Shown here: piece by piece, positions 21,870-34,367 of the stretch
Numbering within the stretch: position 1 is the stretch's first letter
How the letters are laid out: each line of letters opens with the position of its first letter
NCBI GenBank assembly: GCA_014529385.2
Contig: CM043971.1
Location: 94,651,840 to 94,715,839, forward strand
Source: Adiantum capillus-veneris
Taxonomy: Eukaryota > Streptophyta > Polypodiopsida > Polypodiales > Pteridaceae
Direction: 5' to 3'
Length of the DNA stretch: 64,000 nt
Made by a program: the position numbers and the translations under genes
The notes under the pieces: model-generated
Databases searched by the model: none
What the model saw: the letters and a program-made list of their open reading frames with translations, nothing else
What the model was told of the DNA's origin: nothing

Positions 21870-22394
21870 CCGTGAATAGAGATCCCCCATTGAGTAAATT
21901 GACCTTCCTGCAAACGCCTCTACAAATTCATCCACTATAGGTCATGTACCCACATTCATGATGGTAGCCTTGTTTACAGGTTGCATATCTTGTATGAACC
22001 GCAAAGCTCCATTCTTCTTAGGCACAGTGAACCACCTGTTTGAATATGGCACACAAGAAGGCTCCAAAATACCCATGCTAATCATTTCATTTAGTAGTTC
22101 TATTAAATTTGGCAAATGTGATTTTGGAACCAAAATTAGACGTAGATTCCAAGGTACATGAGGGATAGTGAAGATCACCATAGGTGCAACAATAGTAGGA
22201 TCAACACACCCTATCCCATGTGGCTGGAAAACAAAAGTCTTACCATGTCTTGAAAGAATTTCTTTAAAATTCTTCTTCTCTTCTTCTGTTAAAAGCGCCT
22301 CACATCCAACTTTTATCTCTTTTAGGTACTCCATTTTGAACTTGTGTCCAATTCTTTTTGGATCCCTGAGATTCGACTCCAAAGATGCTTGCTC
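21870..22394 (-). pseudogene. F1 copy 2: RT N-terminal part, cut by F3
   Basis: The frame runs from ESNLRDPKRIGHKFKMEYLK through NRWFTVPKKNGALRFIQDMQ and PVNKATIMNVGT to RSIYSMGDLYSR, where the F3 LTR interrupts it. A stop sits after NVGT. These are the finger motifs of a Ty3/gypsy RT of a type different from F2/F3. The rest of F1 pol is absent from the window. Confidence 0.75.
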
Positions 22395-22403
22395 TAGCTT
22401 TTT

Positions 22404-22754
22404 CTAGCAATCTGATGGTAAAGGTAAGTCCACTGGTCTCACTTTCTTTGCCACCATTTTGTACTTAGTCTCCATACACACTTCCGGTCCTTCATTAGCA
22501 TTGAGATTCTTTTTATCTTCAAATGCCTCAATCACATCATAGATTTCCATAGAGAATAATTCTACAATGTGGGTTCCATCTTGCATGATAAAGTCCATTA
22601 TAGCCTCAAGCTCAAGAATAGTATCTGCATGAGAAACTTGTTCAAAGAAACCTGAAATGCATTCACTATCCTCTATAAAACCATTTTCCTTCATATATTT
22701 TAGTACATTATATACATATTGTCGTGCACTTCTTTTCATATCCTCAAGATTCAT
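22404..22754 (-). pseudogene. F1 copy 2: linker upstream of RT
   Basis: A 116-codon open segment (MNLEDMKRSARQYVYNVLKY, IMDFIMQDGTHIVELFSMEI) lies between protease and RT. No domain was recognised. It is continuous with the F1 polyprotein order. Confidence 0.55.
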
Positions 22755-22821
22755 AAACCATACTAACCCATGCTCTGCTAGTCACTGAAAACCTGTAGAA
22801 AAAGCTTCCTCTTGCTTTGGG

Positions 22822-23250
22822 TCATGGGAGAACCTTTTTCTTCTTATACGATTGCAATCCCGCTTTACAATGGTACATGGCCAAACCCCTTGTCTCCATG
22901 TACTCTTTGAACTCTTTGTTCTCTTTTGGTAGAGGATACCTACGAAGACTATTGTGGTTCCTCTCGTGATTCACACACAGAGTAAAAAATTTCACATCTC
23001 CCTTTCCATCTCTTCTCTTTACCCTGGCATAACGCAAAACCATCATCTCGTCACTTTCACATTTGGACAAGCCCCATATAGATCTTCTGATTATCTTTTT
23101 TGCAGCTCTAATCATCCACCCATGGCCTATGTCTATCATCCACTTACCCTTCATGTAAAGACTCTTGGACATAAGATTGATTTCAGAACCATGATCGATC
23201 AATGCAACTTATGTCTCCTCAAGATCACCCACCTTGACTAAATTTTCTGT
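22822..23250 (-). pseudogene. F1 copy 2: aspartic protease-like domain
   Basis: The active-site region reads VALIDHGSEINLMSKSLYMK, giving a D-H-G-S triplet, followed by GWMIRAAKKIIRRSIWG. A stop codon splits the first strand near 23205. The position between gag and RT identifies it as the element protease. H in place of S/T is probably a family trait, but that is not proven here. Confidence 0.65.
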
Positions 23251-23465
23251 TGTACCTCTTGCCCAATGACTTTTGGAGTAGTGGCTTTTATAGGAGGCTT
23301 CATCTTCATCATCATCATCTGCAAATCTAGCATGTGCATCTATTTGAGAAGACTTATAGAATCCTACCACAGTGTCATCATAATCACTCTCTTAAAAATG
23401 TATCCCATGTGCCTTAAGTGACTCCCTTTTAGCTTGAGACTGTGGAAGAATAGCTCAGTGAGAGT

Positions 23466-24127
23466 TTACCTCTTTCTTTTTATGATATCTTTAATTTCTT
23501 CATGAAATTCGCGTTTAGCAATGCCAAGAACTTCACCCAAGGTAAAATCAACTTTTCTATTCAAAATCCTTTCCTCCAATACCTGCTTAAAGTCTGTGAC
23601 AACTTCAATGTCAGATTGTAGTTTGTATGTAGGGACTTTTTCTTTGGCTTTTCCTTGCTCTTTCTTCTTCCCTGTAGATGCTTCCTCCATAGGAATCTAA
23701 GGAGGAGGAGGCACCTGTGATGGAGCCTCATAAGAAGATCTTGGATCCTTTCTTCCTCTAGATCTTGTAACCCTCTTCAAATTAGAAGGACCTGCATCTC
23801 CATTATCATGCCTACCCTTCTCTTCCACAATTTCTTCATTGTTATAGAATTGTGCAAGATAATCATGCACTATAAAGAGTCGACAGGGTCATCCCAACCT
23901 GTTGTATGGCATATGCAATCACCAGCTTCATGTAATACATCTTTAATGACCTTCCCTTTTTTGCTTGAGGATACTGCATATGGCCACAAGCTATCAATCT
24001 CCTCAAAAGCATCTAGAGTAGACTTTAACACATTCTTTGAAATTAGCTTTATCTTTTCCCCATAGGTTGGAGCCTCCACTGCAGAAATAACATGACTTGT
24101 TGTCATATTCTCCACTAAATTCCACAT
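23466..24127 (-). pseudogene. F1 copy 2: Gag C-terminal region
   Basis: Segments MWNLVENMTTSHVISAVEAP, YKLQSDIEVVTDFKQVLEER and VLGIAKREFHEEIKDIIKRK match 5803-6470 in the plus-strand copy. Stops and shifts separate them. Between 23251 and 23465 there is only decayed linker. Confidence 0.7.
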
Positions 24128-25166
24128 TTTCCCTTTTCGAAAGTTTTTCCTAGTGGCATACCTATCTCCGGCAGATGGATCTTACCATCCTTAAAAAACA
24201 GAAGATCTCTTTTCAAGGCATCACTGAAGCTATCAAAATCCCTTCTACCATGGTCTGTGCCATCACACCATATGCATCCGTGCATAGATCCTTCTTTTCT
24301 TTGGGATTTTTGCCTTGCAAGTTTTCCTTTCTCTTCAAGCCTCGTCATCTTTAACTTCATTTCTTGCATGCCCTTAACAAGCTCATCAAACATAGAGTTA
24401 TCACCTTTTGGACTCACATTAATAGGCTTTGGAGGAATCTCATACATGTTGGAGCTAGAAGTAGCACCATTTACCACCATCTTATCTCTATGGTGTTGCC
24501 TCTTAGCAAGCAATGAGACCCCGTCCTCAAACTCTTTCCACTCAACCTTTAGACCCTGTTATGTATTCTTGTCTTCAAGGAGTAGCTCTAAATTTTCTTG
24601 GAGCTTAGAACCTACAGCTTGTGGAAAATTGCAATATTTTCACTATCTAAAGTGGCTCGCTCTATTCTTGATAGCTGAGCATAGCGACGCTCAAACTCTC
24701 TCAACAGTGTGGTGATGGAAAGTCCTTCTTTTGTCTTTGTAACCCATTCCAAGAAGGTCCTCTTTGTAGACCTTTCAGAGTCCTCCATGAAGTATTCCTC
24801 CTTTAGGGATACGTTGAATTGCTCCCAACCTTCTCCATGCTCCTCCATGATTCCCCTTACCTGGTCTCTAATCTCGAGGACCACAACAAGCTCAAAACTA
24901 CAAATCATGTCCGCCTCTGGAACCCGTTGTAGCTCTATCTCCTTTACATAACCATGAATAAAACTTGTGACATATTTCCCTTCAAATTGGTCCATTTTGT
25001 TCACAAGAGCTTGAAGGGATTTAGTTTCTAACACCTCCCTTCTTTCTGCAGCTTGTTGTTGTTGCATAAACATGGCAAATGCTTGAAACATTTGCATTGT
25101 GCCTTGATCAAAATGCATGCCTTGTTGTTATTTCTGATCCATAGCTTTAATTATTTGTATTTAAAC
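24115..25166 (-). pseudogene. F1 copy 2: Gag N-terminal region
   Basis: It matches 4799-5750: ATG at about 25142, an immediate stop (MDQK, TAA), then MHFDQGTMQMFQAFAMFMQQ, FERRYAQLSRIERA, a break near 24600, and the knuckle CIWCDGTDHGRRDF. The knuckle is intact here, unlike in copy 1. Confidence 0.75.
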
Positions 25167-25202
25167 CTTTCAAAACAAGTTTTTGAACCCCCACCCCAAC
25201 TG

Positions 25203-25221
25203 CTTCGTGTCGGGTTCAACA
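25203..25221 (-). other. F1 copy 2 primer-binding site
   Basis: The minus strand reads TGTTGAACCCGACACGAAG, a one-base variant start (TGT for TGG) of the site at 4734. Confidence 0.55.
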
Positions 25222-25665
25222 GAAATGTCGGGATGGGTGCGGTCTAGCTGGGAAGGTGCAGAACCTCTAGTTGTGAGAGTTCCTGATGAGAGTCACAAAC
25301 ACTTTAAGAAAAAGAGTTTATGTAAAATCACCAACCCTCTTTCTAAGGGTGACTGAAAATCTAAGAGAGTTTGTGACAGCAAAGTCACAAACTCTCTTTC
25401 CTATCATGCTTGGAATTTGCTTGTTTTCGTCTCAATTTTTGTAGTTGAGATTATGACAAGGGGATCACCAAATCACATTTAGTTTCACTTAAAAAGACCA
25501 TTTAAAAACACTAAATTTTCAACCATAAAACCTCAATGCTCATACAAGAAAAAATCTTAATCAAAACCCAAACCTCTTTCATGGTATCATGTAGCCTTGC
25601 CCCCAATTACATAGTCGTAACATCAAACGATTAAAAGGAACGCTCGAGCTTGCGGGCCTTCATGG
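25222..25665 (-). repeat. F1 copy 2: 5' LTR remnant, cut by F2-C
   Basis: It matches 4310-4720 of the plus-strand LTR, including the repeated short motif around CACAAACTCT. Similarity ends exactly at 25665, where the F2-C LTR starts, so F2-C inserted here. Confidence 0.7.
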
Positions 25666-25709
25666 TGTGAGAGGTATGGAAACACACACAACCAACACAC
25701 ACTCTTGGG

Positions 25710-25764
<55 letters not shown>

Positions 25765-26816
25765 TGGGGAACCACCCGGCTTACACAACCCACCTGATCG
25801 AGACAGGGAACACACCGATGGAGTGAGACGAGAGAGACTTTCCATTCGCCCACTCAACATAGACACACACACACACACACAAAAAAAAGAGCTCAAAGGA
25901 GGAATATTTCTGATGCTTAGATACAATTGAGCTTGGGCCGACACCAATGGGGAAAATAGCTCACACCATATGGATGAAATATGCCAGATACAATCACAAA
26001 TCTGAAAAGAGGCTTCGCTCACATGAGAAACTTACACAACCAAAATAGATGGAAAATAGTGAGGAATTTGGTAAAATTGACAACACCATTGCGTCCGGAA
26101 CGGCAAAAAAACCCAGTCTACAATATCAAAGAGCTCAAATCTGAGCTCGGATGAGCAGTTTATGGCCAAAACAGACTCCAAAAACAACAAAAACTAGGTT
26201 GCGGTTGTTCCTCCTCTTCTCTCCACGTTTTTCTCAGTTTTTTCAATGTCCACACTCCACTTTTTCCCTTGGGAATCTTTGGCCTTTTGATTGACCTCAA
26301 ACGGACCCCGAACAAGCCAAAAAATGGTCACTCAATGCATTTTTGTTACCCTTCTACATCCATCCGCACACCTGGCACTCAACTTTTCTCAATAATACAT
26401 CCCGCAATCACGTGAAGTGCCCCCCCAACTATAGTTCTCATGATGACCTTTTTGCATAATTCATCATAAGAAAACACTCCCATTGTGTCCTCACTTATCC
26501 ACGTGCAAGTCTTGATCCCATTCGTACTCCTGACGATGTTGCAGATGCCACTTGACGCACTTGCTTACCTCATGGCATCGACCCGCGCATAGCTTCCTCA
26601 AGACGTTTTATGGTCTACCAACTCCTCATTATTATAGAAAAACACACTCATATTGGTGATAATGAAAATCGATGTACTATGTATACGCAATCCTACTTGT
26701 ACACATGTGGGCTCCACATAACCACCTGGCTCTGGAAAATGGACAATCCTTTATTCGATGCACCATGAATGTGTATGTAAATATATGCAATCACTTCTTA
26801 CAAAAAACTCCTAACA
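25666..26816 (-). repeat. F2-C 3' LTR
   Basis: It runs from TGTGAGAGGTATGG to ACTCCTAACA. An AC run of about 48 bp lies at 25715-25762 and a shorter one at 25863-25880. The polypurine tract follows at 26817-26840. Confidence 0.85.
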
Positions 26817-26844
26817 TAATTTGCCCATCCCCTAGCCTGTTAGA

Positions 26845-27586
26845 TCATTCATGATCAGCAGTTGCAAAAAGAGATATGAGACTCGCCGCGGCACCGGTCT
26901 CCTCATCCCTCACAAACATTACTTGTTTTGCAAACAACTCATCTTGCTCCATTATCATCAATTTAGCATGATATAGTTTAAGACGCAATCCATTTACCCT
27001 TGACTTATGTAGAATCCCATCTAGGCTAGCCAGTTGATATGTACCATTCGGAAAACACTCAACTACCTTGAAAGGGACTTCCCCCTTAATTTGAAACTTC
27101 TTTTGGAATGTCTTGTCCAACTTCCTGTTGTAGCGCAAAACCAAGTCATGTTTCATGATACCCTTACTTTTGACCTTTTCATTTATCTTTGCTAAATCCT
27201 TATCTTGCATCTGTCCATAATGTTCCAATGTGCTTATCCTATCCAGCTGAACCTCTTGTAATTGTAAGAGCCTCTCTTTGAATGCATCACTGGACTGCCC
27301 AAGCAACTTCTCTAACATTTTTGACCACAGGAAACTCTACTTCCACAGGCAATAGTGCTTCCTTTCCAGATACCAAATGAAATGGAGTAAACCATGTAAC
27401 TATCTTCACCGAACTACGGTAAGCCCATAATGCACTAGGCAATTCCAAATCCCAATTCTTTCCTTGGTGCTTTGTCACTTTCCAAAGAATTTGTACCAAT
27501 TCACCATTGAATCTTTCATTTAAGCCCTTACATTGTAAATAAGGAGTGGTATACTGGTGCCTAATCTTCATCTTTGTGCGTAAAAA
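26845..27586 (-). pseudogene. F2-C integrase, C-terminal half
   Basis: The C-terminal domain (FQKKFQIKGEVPFKVVECFP, HKSRVNGLRLKLYHAKLMIM) is open. Upstream the core retains KIRHQYTTPYLQCKGLNERF with the catalytic Glu. Similarity ends at about 27586, so the two catalytic Asp residues are missing, replaced by foreign sequence. Confidence 0.8.
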
Positions 27587-28831
27587 ATCTACGCGTGATG
27601 TTGAATTTTTGTGGGGCAAAGAAGTCACCAGGTGGGCGGTAAGAGAAGTTTGAGTGAAGGAGGAAAGTGGGCATGAGGATGCCATCTAGAGGAGGCGCCA
27701 CTTGGGGGGTGGGCTGGTAGAGCAGGAGCAGCTACCAGTGATGGCATGAGGAGAAAGGCTGGAGCAAGGGGGCGTGGCTTGAGGAAATCCGCCCTTGGCA
27801 ACGAGGACAGAAAGCAGTCTGGTTGTAGGCGGGGAGTCCGTTGGGGGAGCGCAGCTGGTGGTGGGGAGTTTGGGTAAGGAGGCCTGAAGGCGGGACAGGC
27901 CAAGGAGCCGAGAAGAGGTTGGCGGGCCAGTTTTGCAAGCCATGGGATGGCAAGGGTTGGAAGGCCGAGCCTGAGCAAGTGAGAAGGAGGTTCTGCAAGG
28001 CAGCGTGATCAAGAGGAAGCGGTGGCGGGCCATGAACGTGGCTGCAAATTGTAGAGCAGCGTTGTAGTGTGAAGGTGGCAAGCGAGAGCCAGGACAAGGA
28101 GGTGGGGGGCCTAAGCATCGTGCTACAGGGCAGCACTACATAGAGCCAGTGAAGGGACTGCCATGCGCTACTAAGGCTGATGGCGCCATCAATAGAGAGA
28201 GCATAAGGTGGTGGGGGTATCAATTGCAGAAGGGGACCCACCAGACGCCACCAATTGAGAAAGCAAGGCTGCATATTGAAAACAAGTCCGACTTGAGGAT
28301 TACATGAGAAGGGACTCATCGAATGCTGCATCAAGGCAAGATTGTACCTGTTTTGCTAATCGAATCAACTTTGACACGCCCACATGCTCGTTGCTTGTGA
28401 GGAGAGATCATTCCGAATCATATTGTTTTGTCTTTCGCTCTCTTGCCTGATGTTATCGTGTCTATGTATGCTTGGGAAGGGTGATGGTTGTATATGTGCT
28501 TTCTATATGGATGTCGATGTGTACAAGTCTGCAAGCTTGAGGGCAAACATGTGTATATTAAAGATTGGGTAGGGGTTTTCTGTATCGATTGTTATTGGTT
28601 TGCCTATCTGCTACATGGTGCTTTACAGTGTTATATGGAGGTTATCATAGCATGCTTTACAACCGGGTCTATCCAATCGAGGTTGGCCGGGATTGGGCTT
28701 GGACAATAGCTGTTTGCATATTGCGTATTGTGATGTGTGTTTGCTATGGGATAGGGGTGTTGTGAGATCACTGAGGTATATAGAGGCATCGAGTTTATGT
28801 GCGGGTGATTTTCCCATTTCCCCATTTCCAA
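27587..28831. other. Foreign segment replacing part of F2-C integrase
   Basis: About 1.25 kb has no counterpart in F2-B, while about 480 bp of integrase (first two catalytic Asp residues and the zinc module) is absent. The first two thirds is visibly richer in G and C than its surroundings. A 200-codon minus ORF (27732-28334) is Pro/Leu/Ser-rich without a recognisable domain. No terminal repeats or target duplication were found. It may be captured host DNA or filler from a repair event. Confidence 0.6.
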
Positions 28832-29407
28832 TGAGATCAACTCCTTTCATGTACAAGAAATCACCAATCAATTTGTACTATGATGCTCTATGCACAAAAC
28901 CATGCTTCTTAGGAATGATTCCTGTTAGCAAAAACTCCTCTTCTTCAGCCAAACTTTCCCGGCCATGATAAAAAGGTAAATTGGTCCTTAACACAAATAG
29001 CTCCCCAACATGCTTTGAGCTGCTTCATGTCCCTCTCCATTTAGAGCACGTTCAATGTGTCTAATGCTTCATGCTTTGAAATTTGTTAACATGCCTTTAA
29101 TTCTGAAACACATTTTCTTCAATGAGGTGTTCTTGCTCTTCCGCACACCCAATGCTTGCTTCACAACTAACAAGGCATCACCTTTTATGCTCAACCTTCT
29201 AATCCCATGCTTCAAAAAAATGTCTAAACCAGCTTCCAAAGTAGCATATTCAACCACGTTGTTACTATGAGCATCCAATTTGAACCCTCTCTTGCATACT
29301 AGCTTCCCCTCTGGATCGTAAAGTGCTATACCCCCTGAAGCCGCATCATGGCTCTTTCTGTATGAGCCATCAAAGAACAACACATGTGCATTTCTGATCT
29401 GTGGAAC
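28832..29407 (-). pseudogene. F2-C second RNase H region
   Basis: The frame MLFFDGSYRKSHDAASGGIA, NNVVEYATLEAGLD, IKGDALLVVKQALG is the archaeal-type RNase H. The stretch leading to the zinc module is decayed (GDFLYMKGVDLI at the junction). The Glu motif is kept. Stops lie near 29068 and 29408. Confidence 0.75.
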
Positions 29408-29805
29408 TTATTCAACTACCCTTTTCACCACCTCTTCCTTAACAAGAAGTGGATTCTCCTTGTTAGTCAACAAATCAGCTAGGGTAGCTCTTGTACTGTC
29501 TTCCACTAAAAAAGAGAACTCAAACTCTTGCAACTCAATTACCCATTTTTTGACCACATTTGACATGTTAGTGCCATTAATTACTTGTGGCAAAAGGCGT
29601 AACTCGTTAAGAAAACAAAAGGTCGTGGTAGCAAGTAATGAAGAAATTGTGGACAGGCAAATATTACACTGGCCATCACTAGCTCTACTTTCAAAAATTT
29701 TCTTTCTGTTATCAACTTCACTCGGCTTGCACAATACACTGGCCTCATATAATGGCTGCCCTTCCCCTTTTCCAATAGCATGGATCCAATGGCATCATCC
29801 CCTAC
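29408..29805 (-). pseudogene. F2-C gypsy-type RNase H
   Basis: It contains HYMRPVYCASRVKLITERKF and WVIELQEFEFSFLVEDSTRA, matching 13760-14130 in F2-B. Two frames are needed to read it. Confidence 0.75.
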
Positions 29806-30857
29806 TCATGGATTTACATAAAACACTTGCTCCCAATTAGGAGCTTGCATGGCTGACAGCCCCCCTAACACCTCTTTCACCTCATGAAACACTTCTTCAC
29901 ATTTGTCATCCCATTGCAATGGATCATGCTTTGCCACTTGTTCTAATGGATAAAGGAGTTGTGAATACAATGGAATAAATCGCGCCATGTACTTCACTTT
30001 GTGTATAAAGGTTGCCAATTGCTTTGTACTTTTAGGTGATAGAAGAAGAATAATAGACTTAACCTTGTCTGGATCACCCTCAATGCCATTTTCTGACACC
30101 ATATGGCCCAATAAATTCACCCTTAGCTGTGTTAGATGACATTTATTTGTCCATTTATTTGTCCTCCACATTCATCATATCGAGCCAATACCATCTGTAG
30201 CTTCTCATGATGTTCAGCCCTACGGTTGTAGAGACAAACGTTGTCCATCAAATCTTTAACACAGCTACCAATGAATGGTTCCAATACCCAATTTGCTCTC
30301 TCTTGATAGAAGGATGTTCCATTTGACAACCCAAATGGCAATACCACGTAGCAATAACAACCCCACGGCATAATGAAAGTTTTCTTTGTTCGGTCTTTAA
30401 GAGAAATATTCAATTGAAAATAGCCTAAAAAACCATCACACACACTGTACCTCTCATAACCTACCAATGAATCCAAGATCTGATCAATGAATGGAAGAGG
30501 ATATGGGTTCTTCTTAGTGGCTGCATTTAAGGGTTTGAAATCTACACAAATCCTCCACTTTGCATCCTTCTTTGGTCTGACTACTACTGAACTCACCCAT
30601 TCTGTGGTCTCCACAGGGACTATGAACCCTGCCTTCAATAACTTGTCCACCCCTTCCCGCAAGGCTTTCATCTGCTCTTGACCCATCCTTCTTAGCCTTT
30701 GCCACACTGGCTTAGCACCTTCTTTCAGCTCTATATGCATCTCTTCTCCTTTTAACCCTCTAATCTCTTCATATGAAGTAATGAAAAAATTAGGAAAACT
30801 AGCCAACATGTGCAAATATATCTCCTTCTCCATAGCTGAGAGGTCTCCACTGATCAT
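29806..30857 (-). pseudogene. F2-C reverse transcriptase, active site altered
   Basis: A long open frame (30132-30857) covers MHIELKEGAKPVWQRLRRMG, WVSSVVVRPKKDAKWRICVD and LPFGLSNGTSFYQERANWVL. The catalytic box reads LMDN instead of the FMDD of F2-B, losing the second of the paired aspartates. The thumb region follows in another frame (MVSENGIEGDPDKVKSIILL). It is inferred to be inactive even where open. Confidence 0.85.
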
Positions 30858-31093
30858 TCATGTCATGAATTCCTGATTCTTTGACCATTCAACCTTGGTT
30901 TGCATCAGTCCTTCCATCACTTCATAAGAACCTTCACTTTCATCTTCAATCTCATTTTCAAATGCAACTAAACCAGACTTATGAATTCATTGTCCATCAG
31001 AAGAAATGCAACATCAACATCCTCCTCACTGCTGGTAGTACTATCACTATCCTCGTCAGACACTATGGAATTGTCTTCATCACTAGACTCATC

Positions 31094-31893
31094 CTATTCT
31101 TCATAATGTTCCTCCAATAGATTCCTTGTGTCCATATTATATAGCTTCTTGGCACTTGTATTTCTATAGAGGCTAATCGTACCACGTCTCCAATCTTGAA
31201 TAGCTCCCACTACACGTAACCATGGTGTGCCCAGTATAATAGGATATGCTCCCAACCCCACTTGCATCACATGAAAATCAACCACCACCTTTGCATCATA
31301 CGCCTCCACTTCCAAGCTCTTTACAACACCCAAACATCTTACTTTCTGATGGTTTGCCAACCTGATCTGAAAGCCTGACACCCTAGTTACTGTAAGACCC
31401 ATCTTCTCAACGCATGAGTGACACTTGTCTTTCCATAGAGGCTAATTGTACCACGTCTCCAATCTTGAACAGCTCCAACTACACGTAGCCATGGTGTGCC
31501 TAGTATAATAGGATATGCTCCCAACCCCACTCGCATCACATGAAAATCAACCATCACCTTTGCATCATACGCCTCAACTTCCAAGATCTTTACAACACCC
31601 AAACATCTTACTTTCTGATGGTTTGCCAATCTGATCTGAAATCCTGACACCCTAGTCACTGTAAGACCCATCTTCTCAATGCATGAGTGTGTTATGACAC
31701 ATATTTGGGCTCCACCATCAACATAACCTTGTCCCAGATTTTTTCTTTTATGCCACAAATCTACTGTTGGGCAAATGTCTGGTAGTTGAACCATCGCCAA
31801 CAAATCTAGTGTTGGGCAAATGTCTGGTAGTTTAACCATCGCCAACACCTTCACTGAACCTCTCTCTAGCTCTTTCTCCATTGGGTTAACCAT
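31094..31893 (-). pseudogene. F2-C protease region with tandem duplications
   Basis: The protease (YVDGGAQICVITHSCIEKMG, LGAYPIILGTPWL) is followed by a second copy of its C-terminal two thirds. The unit is 269 bp (31154-31422 and 31423-31691). A 45-bp unit encoding a LAMVxLPDICPT repeat is also duplicated at 31756-31845. The active-site triplet is D-G-G-A. Frames break at the duplication junction. Confidence 0.8.
31154..31691 (-). repeat. 269-bp tandem duplication in F2-C protease
   Basis: Copies start at 31154 (ACTTGTATTTCTATAGAGG) and 31423 (ACTTGTCTTTCCATAGAGG). Each encodes the GLTVTRVSGF to LRVVGA segment. Confidence 0.9.
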
Positions 31894-32006
31894 CCTCTTC
31901 CACTATTGCTTTAGCTTAGGCACCATCTCTATAAGCTACCTAAAAGTAACATCTGCTTTCCTGCTTGTCAGATCCTCCTTCAAGTCATAGATTAATTGCC
32001 CATCTC

Positions 32007-33255
32007 CTAGTGGAAAATCTGAAACATGAAACTTGCGAGACGAGCCCTTCTTTTCCTCTTGGCCTTGACATCCTTACCTTCATGGATCTTTTCCCTTTTC
32101 TTACTAGGACCTACACCACTTCTTCCTTCCTTATCCTGTGTGGTCCTTTTCCCAATAGGCATCACTAGTGTATCCTCTAGCTTTGCTGCCTTCTCCAAGG
32201 TGACCACACTTATAACTTTTGTCTTTCCCTTTTCCACTTGGATTAATCCACTGGTTCCTTCTTCTCCCTTAATTTCAATGCCATAATCATTTGACCTAGT
32301 TAGCACCTGCCTTGACAATGGATACATGTCTCCCCCCATCATTGGTGGCTTATCACATTGCGGGCTGATGTGGCCCAACTCTTTGCAATTATAACACATG
32401 GGCATCTGCCTCCATACCATTGCTTTGTCCAACACCATTCCTGGGTTTTTCTTCACCTCTTGGCTGATTTGCAAACCTTACCTGACCTTGATTATTTCCC
32501 ACATTACTAGCATGTTTAGGCTGAAATTCTTCATTAATTCTACCACCTGCCCCATGTCTTGACTTAGCCCATTATCTTGCACTGTTGTTTGTGATTGTTG
32601 CTGGCATAACCTGAGGAGTAATAAAAACCACTGGTTCATGAAAAAACCCTGGCATGCAACCTTGCAAATAATCCATAGGCTGAAACTCAGACCTCCTGGG
32701 AAAAGACTCTACTCCTAGATAACTCATTCTTCTCAGGTTCCACTCTTTATTCCTCGCTACATCTAGTGCATCTTCATATGTCCTAGGCTTCTTTAGCTCC
32801 ACTCTCCAATGTATATTCTCCCAAAGACCAGCCAATAACCGGTCCTTCTTCATCATGTTAGGTGGGGGTACTAGTGTTGCTAAGGCCTTGTACATCCGCT
32901 CCCATGCCATTGAAAAATTACGTATGTATGCATCTACTGGCTCATCTTCCCTTTGCACCAAACCCTATACTTCTTGACACACTTTGTCAGGATCTTCTGT
33001 CTTCAAAAGATCCACTTCCAACCCATGACGTAGATTGTCCCAAATTAATCTCACAGGTGGATCAACAACATGTAACTCCTCTTCAAATGCTTTGGACCAA
33101 ACTCGTGCATCTCTCTTCAAACAAATCTGGAGAAGACGTAACATCATCGCAGGATCGTGAATCTAGTTGCTAATGCAGGCCACCTCCATCTTCTCCAAAA
33201 ACTCTTCCACATATTCATCACTTCTTCCATGAAATTCCGGATAAGAGAAAGCCAT
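32007..33255 (-). pseudogene. F2-C Gag
   Basis: Start ATG at 33255 (MAFSYPEFHG..., matching F2-B). The core is at 32572-33147 (WENIHWRVELKKPRTYEDAL), the knuckle CYNCKELGHISPQC near 32370-32400, then the Lys-rich linker and the VSDFPLGDGQL-type box near 32020. Several frame breaks are present (about 33150, 32965, 32570, 32480). Confidence 0.75.
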
Positions 33256-34234
33256 GGCTACCCAAGTTTCGATGTTTTGAGAACCCCTTCTCACACAGTT
33301 GCAAGAACCCAAAACGTTTTACTGACTCAATCCCCATAAACTTCAATGGAGCTCAAGCTTTTAGAAAAGAGTAAATACATGCACATCAAATGAGTTTTCA
33401 TAGTTAATCATTGGAATAACAACAGGCAAAGATAAAGACTATGCGTTGCTGATAAAAAATCTTCCTGTCGACATGAAAATTTATCTGGACTCTTTGTGCA
33501 AAATGGAAAGGAGTGAACTAAGGTCTGTCATGATTATCCATTAAAAGCCATCCATGTAGCTCCCAAGGGATCACACTTGATTAATTACCCTCTAATTTTG
33601 TCAAAATTTCAGAAGCATTACAACATAAATGGCTAAAAAGACAAAAAAACCAGCCATCACTTTTTGGGAAAATTTTGGGAGAGTTTCCCCAGAATTAGAG
33701 CAGTAAAAACCCAAAATATAGACTGTATATATATGCATAACGTGCCAACAATGGCACCCAAGCATCAAGTAGGAGTCACTAGTACATATCCTATGACAAG
33801 GTCACCAAAAGGGTGCTCCAGCCACTTGTATCACTGAAAGGATCTCACGCTTGAGAATCCGCCAGCTCAATAGAACCTCACCACGACCCTCTCATGAAGT
33901 TTTATGAAAATATTGTATAGTCAAGTCTTAGAAATGACTATCTTCTAGACCAAGTCTCAGAAATGGCTAGGACTTCCAAATAAAACCAAGTATGGCTCCA
34001 CAAAGGTGTACAATGGAAGTATCCACAAGTAATGTACAATACCAAACAATGCGCTCAAATAGGCGTGAAATGACGCATACCCATGACAACTACAAGTGAC
34101 AGTCACTTGCCTATATATCACTCTACTCCAACTACTTGTACCTATGTGAAGCACATGTACCTGTACTTGTACCCTGTAACCTATAACCTATAACCTATAA
34201 TCTATAATCTCAAAGCTGAAGGTACTCAAAGAGG
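33256..34234 (-). other. F2-C 5' leader
   Basis: An untranslated leader homologous to 17375-18390. It holds only short meaningless ORFs. Near 34165-34210 there are short tandem repeats of CTATAAC/CTGTAAC type, also seen at 18320 and 39030 in other F2 copies. Confidence 0.65.
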
Positions 34235-34256
34235 ATCCTCCGTGGGGGCGCAAAAT
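34235..34256 (-). other. F2-C primer-binding site, mutated
   Basis: The plus strand reads ATCCTCCGTGGGGGCGCAAAA, where the better preserved copy at 39101-39121 has GTGGGGGCACCAAAA. The TGGTGC pairing core is lost. Confidence 0.6.
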
Positions 34257-34259
34257 GAA

Positions 34260-34318
34260 TGTGAGCGGGATGGAAACACACACAACGCCTCTATAATCAC
34301 CCGACACACACTCATGGG

Positions 34319-34367
<49 letters not shown>

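Noticed and set aside
27732-28334. 200-codon minus ORF in the foreign segment
   Set aside because: Pro/Leu/Ser-rich, overlapping other open frames of similar quality (27625-27978, 27686-28081). Open frames are expected in GC-rich DNA. No motif was found.
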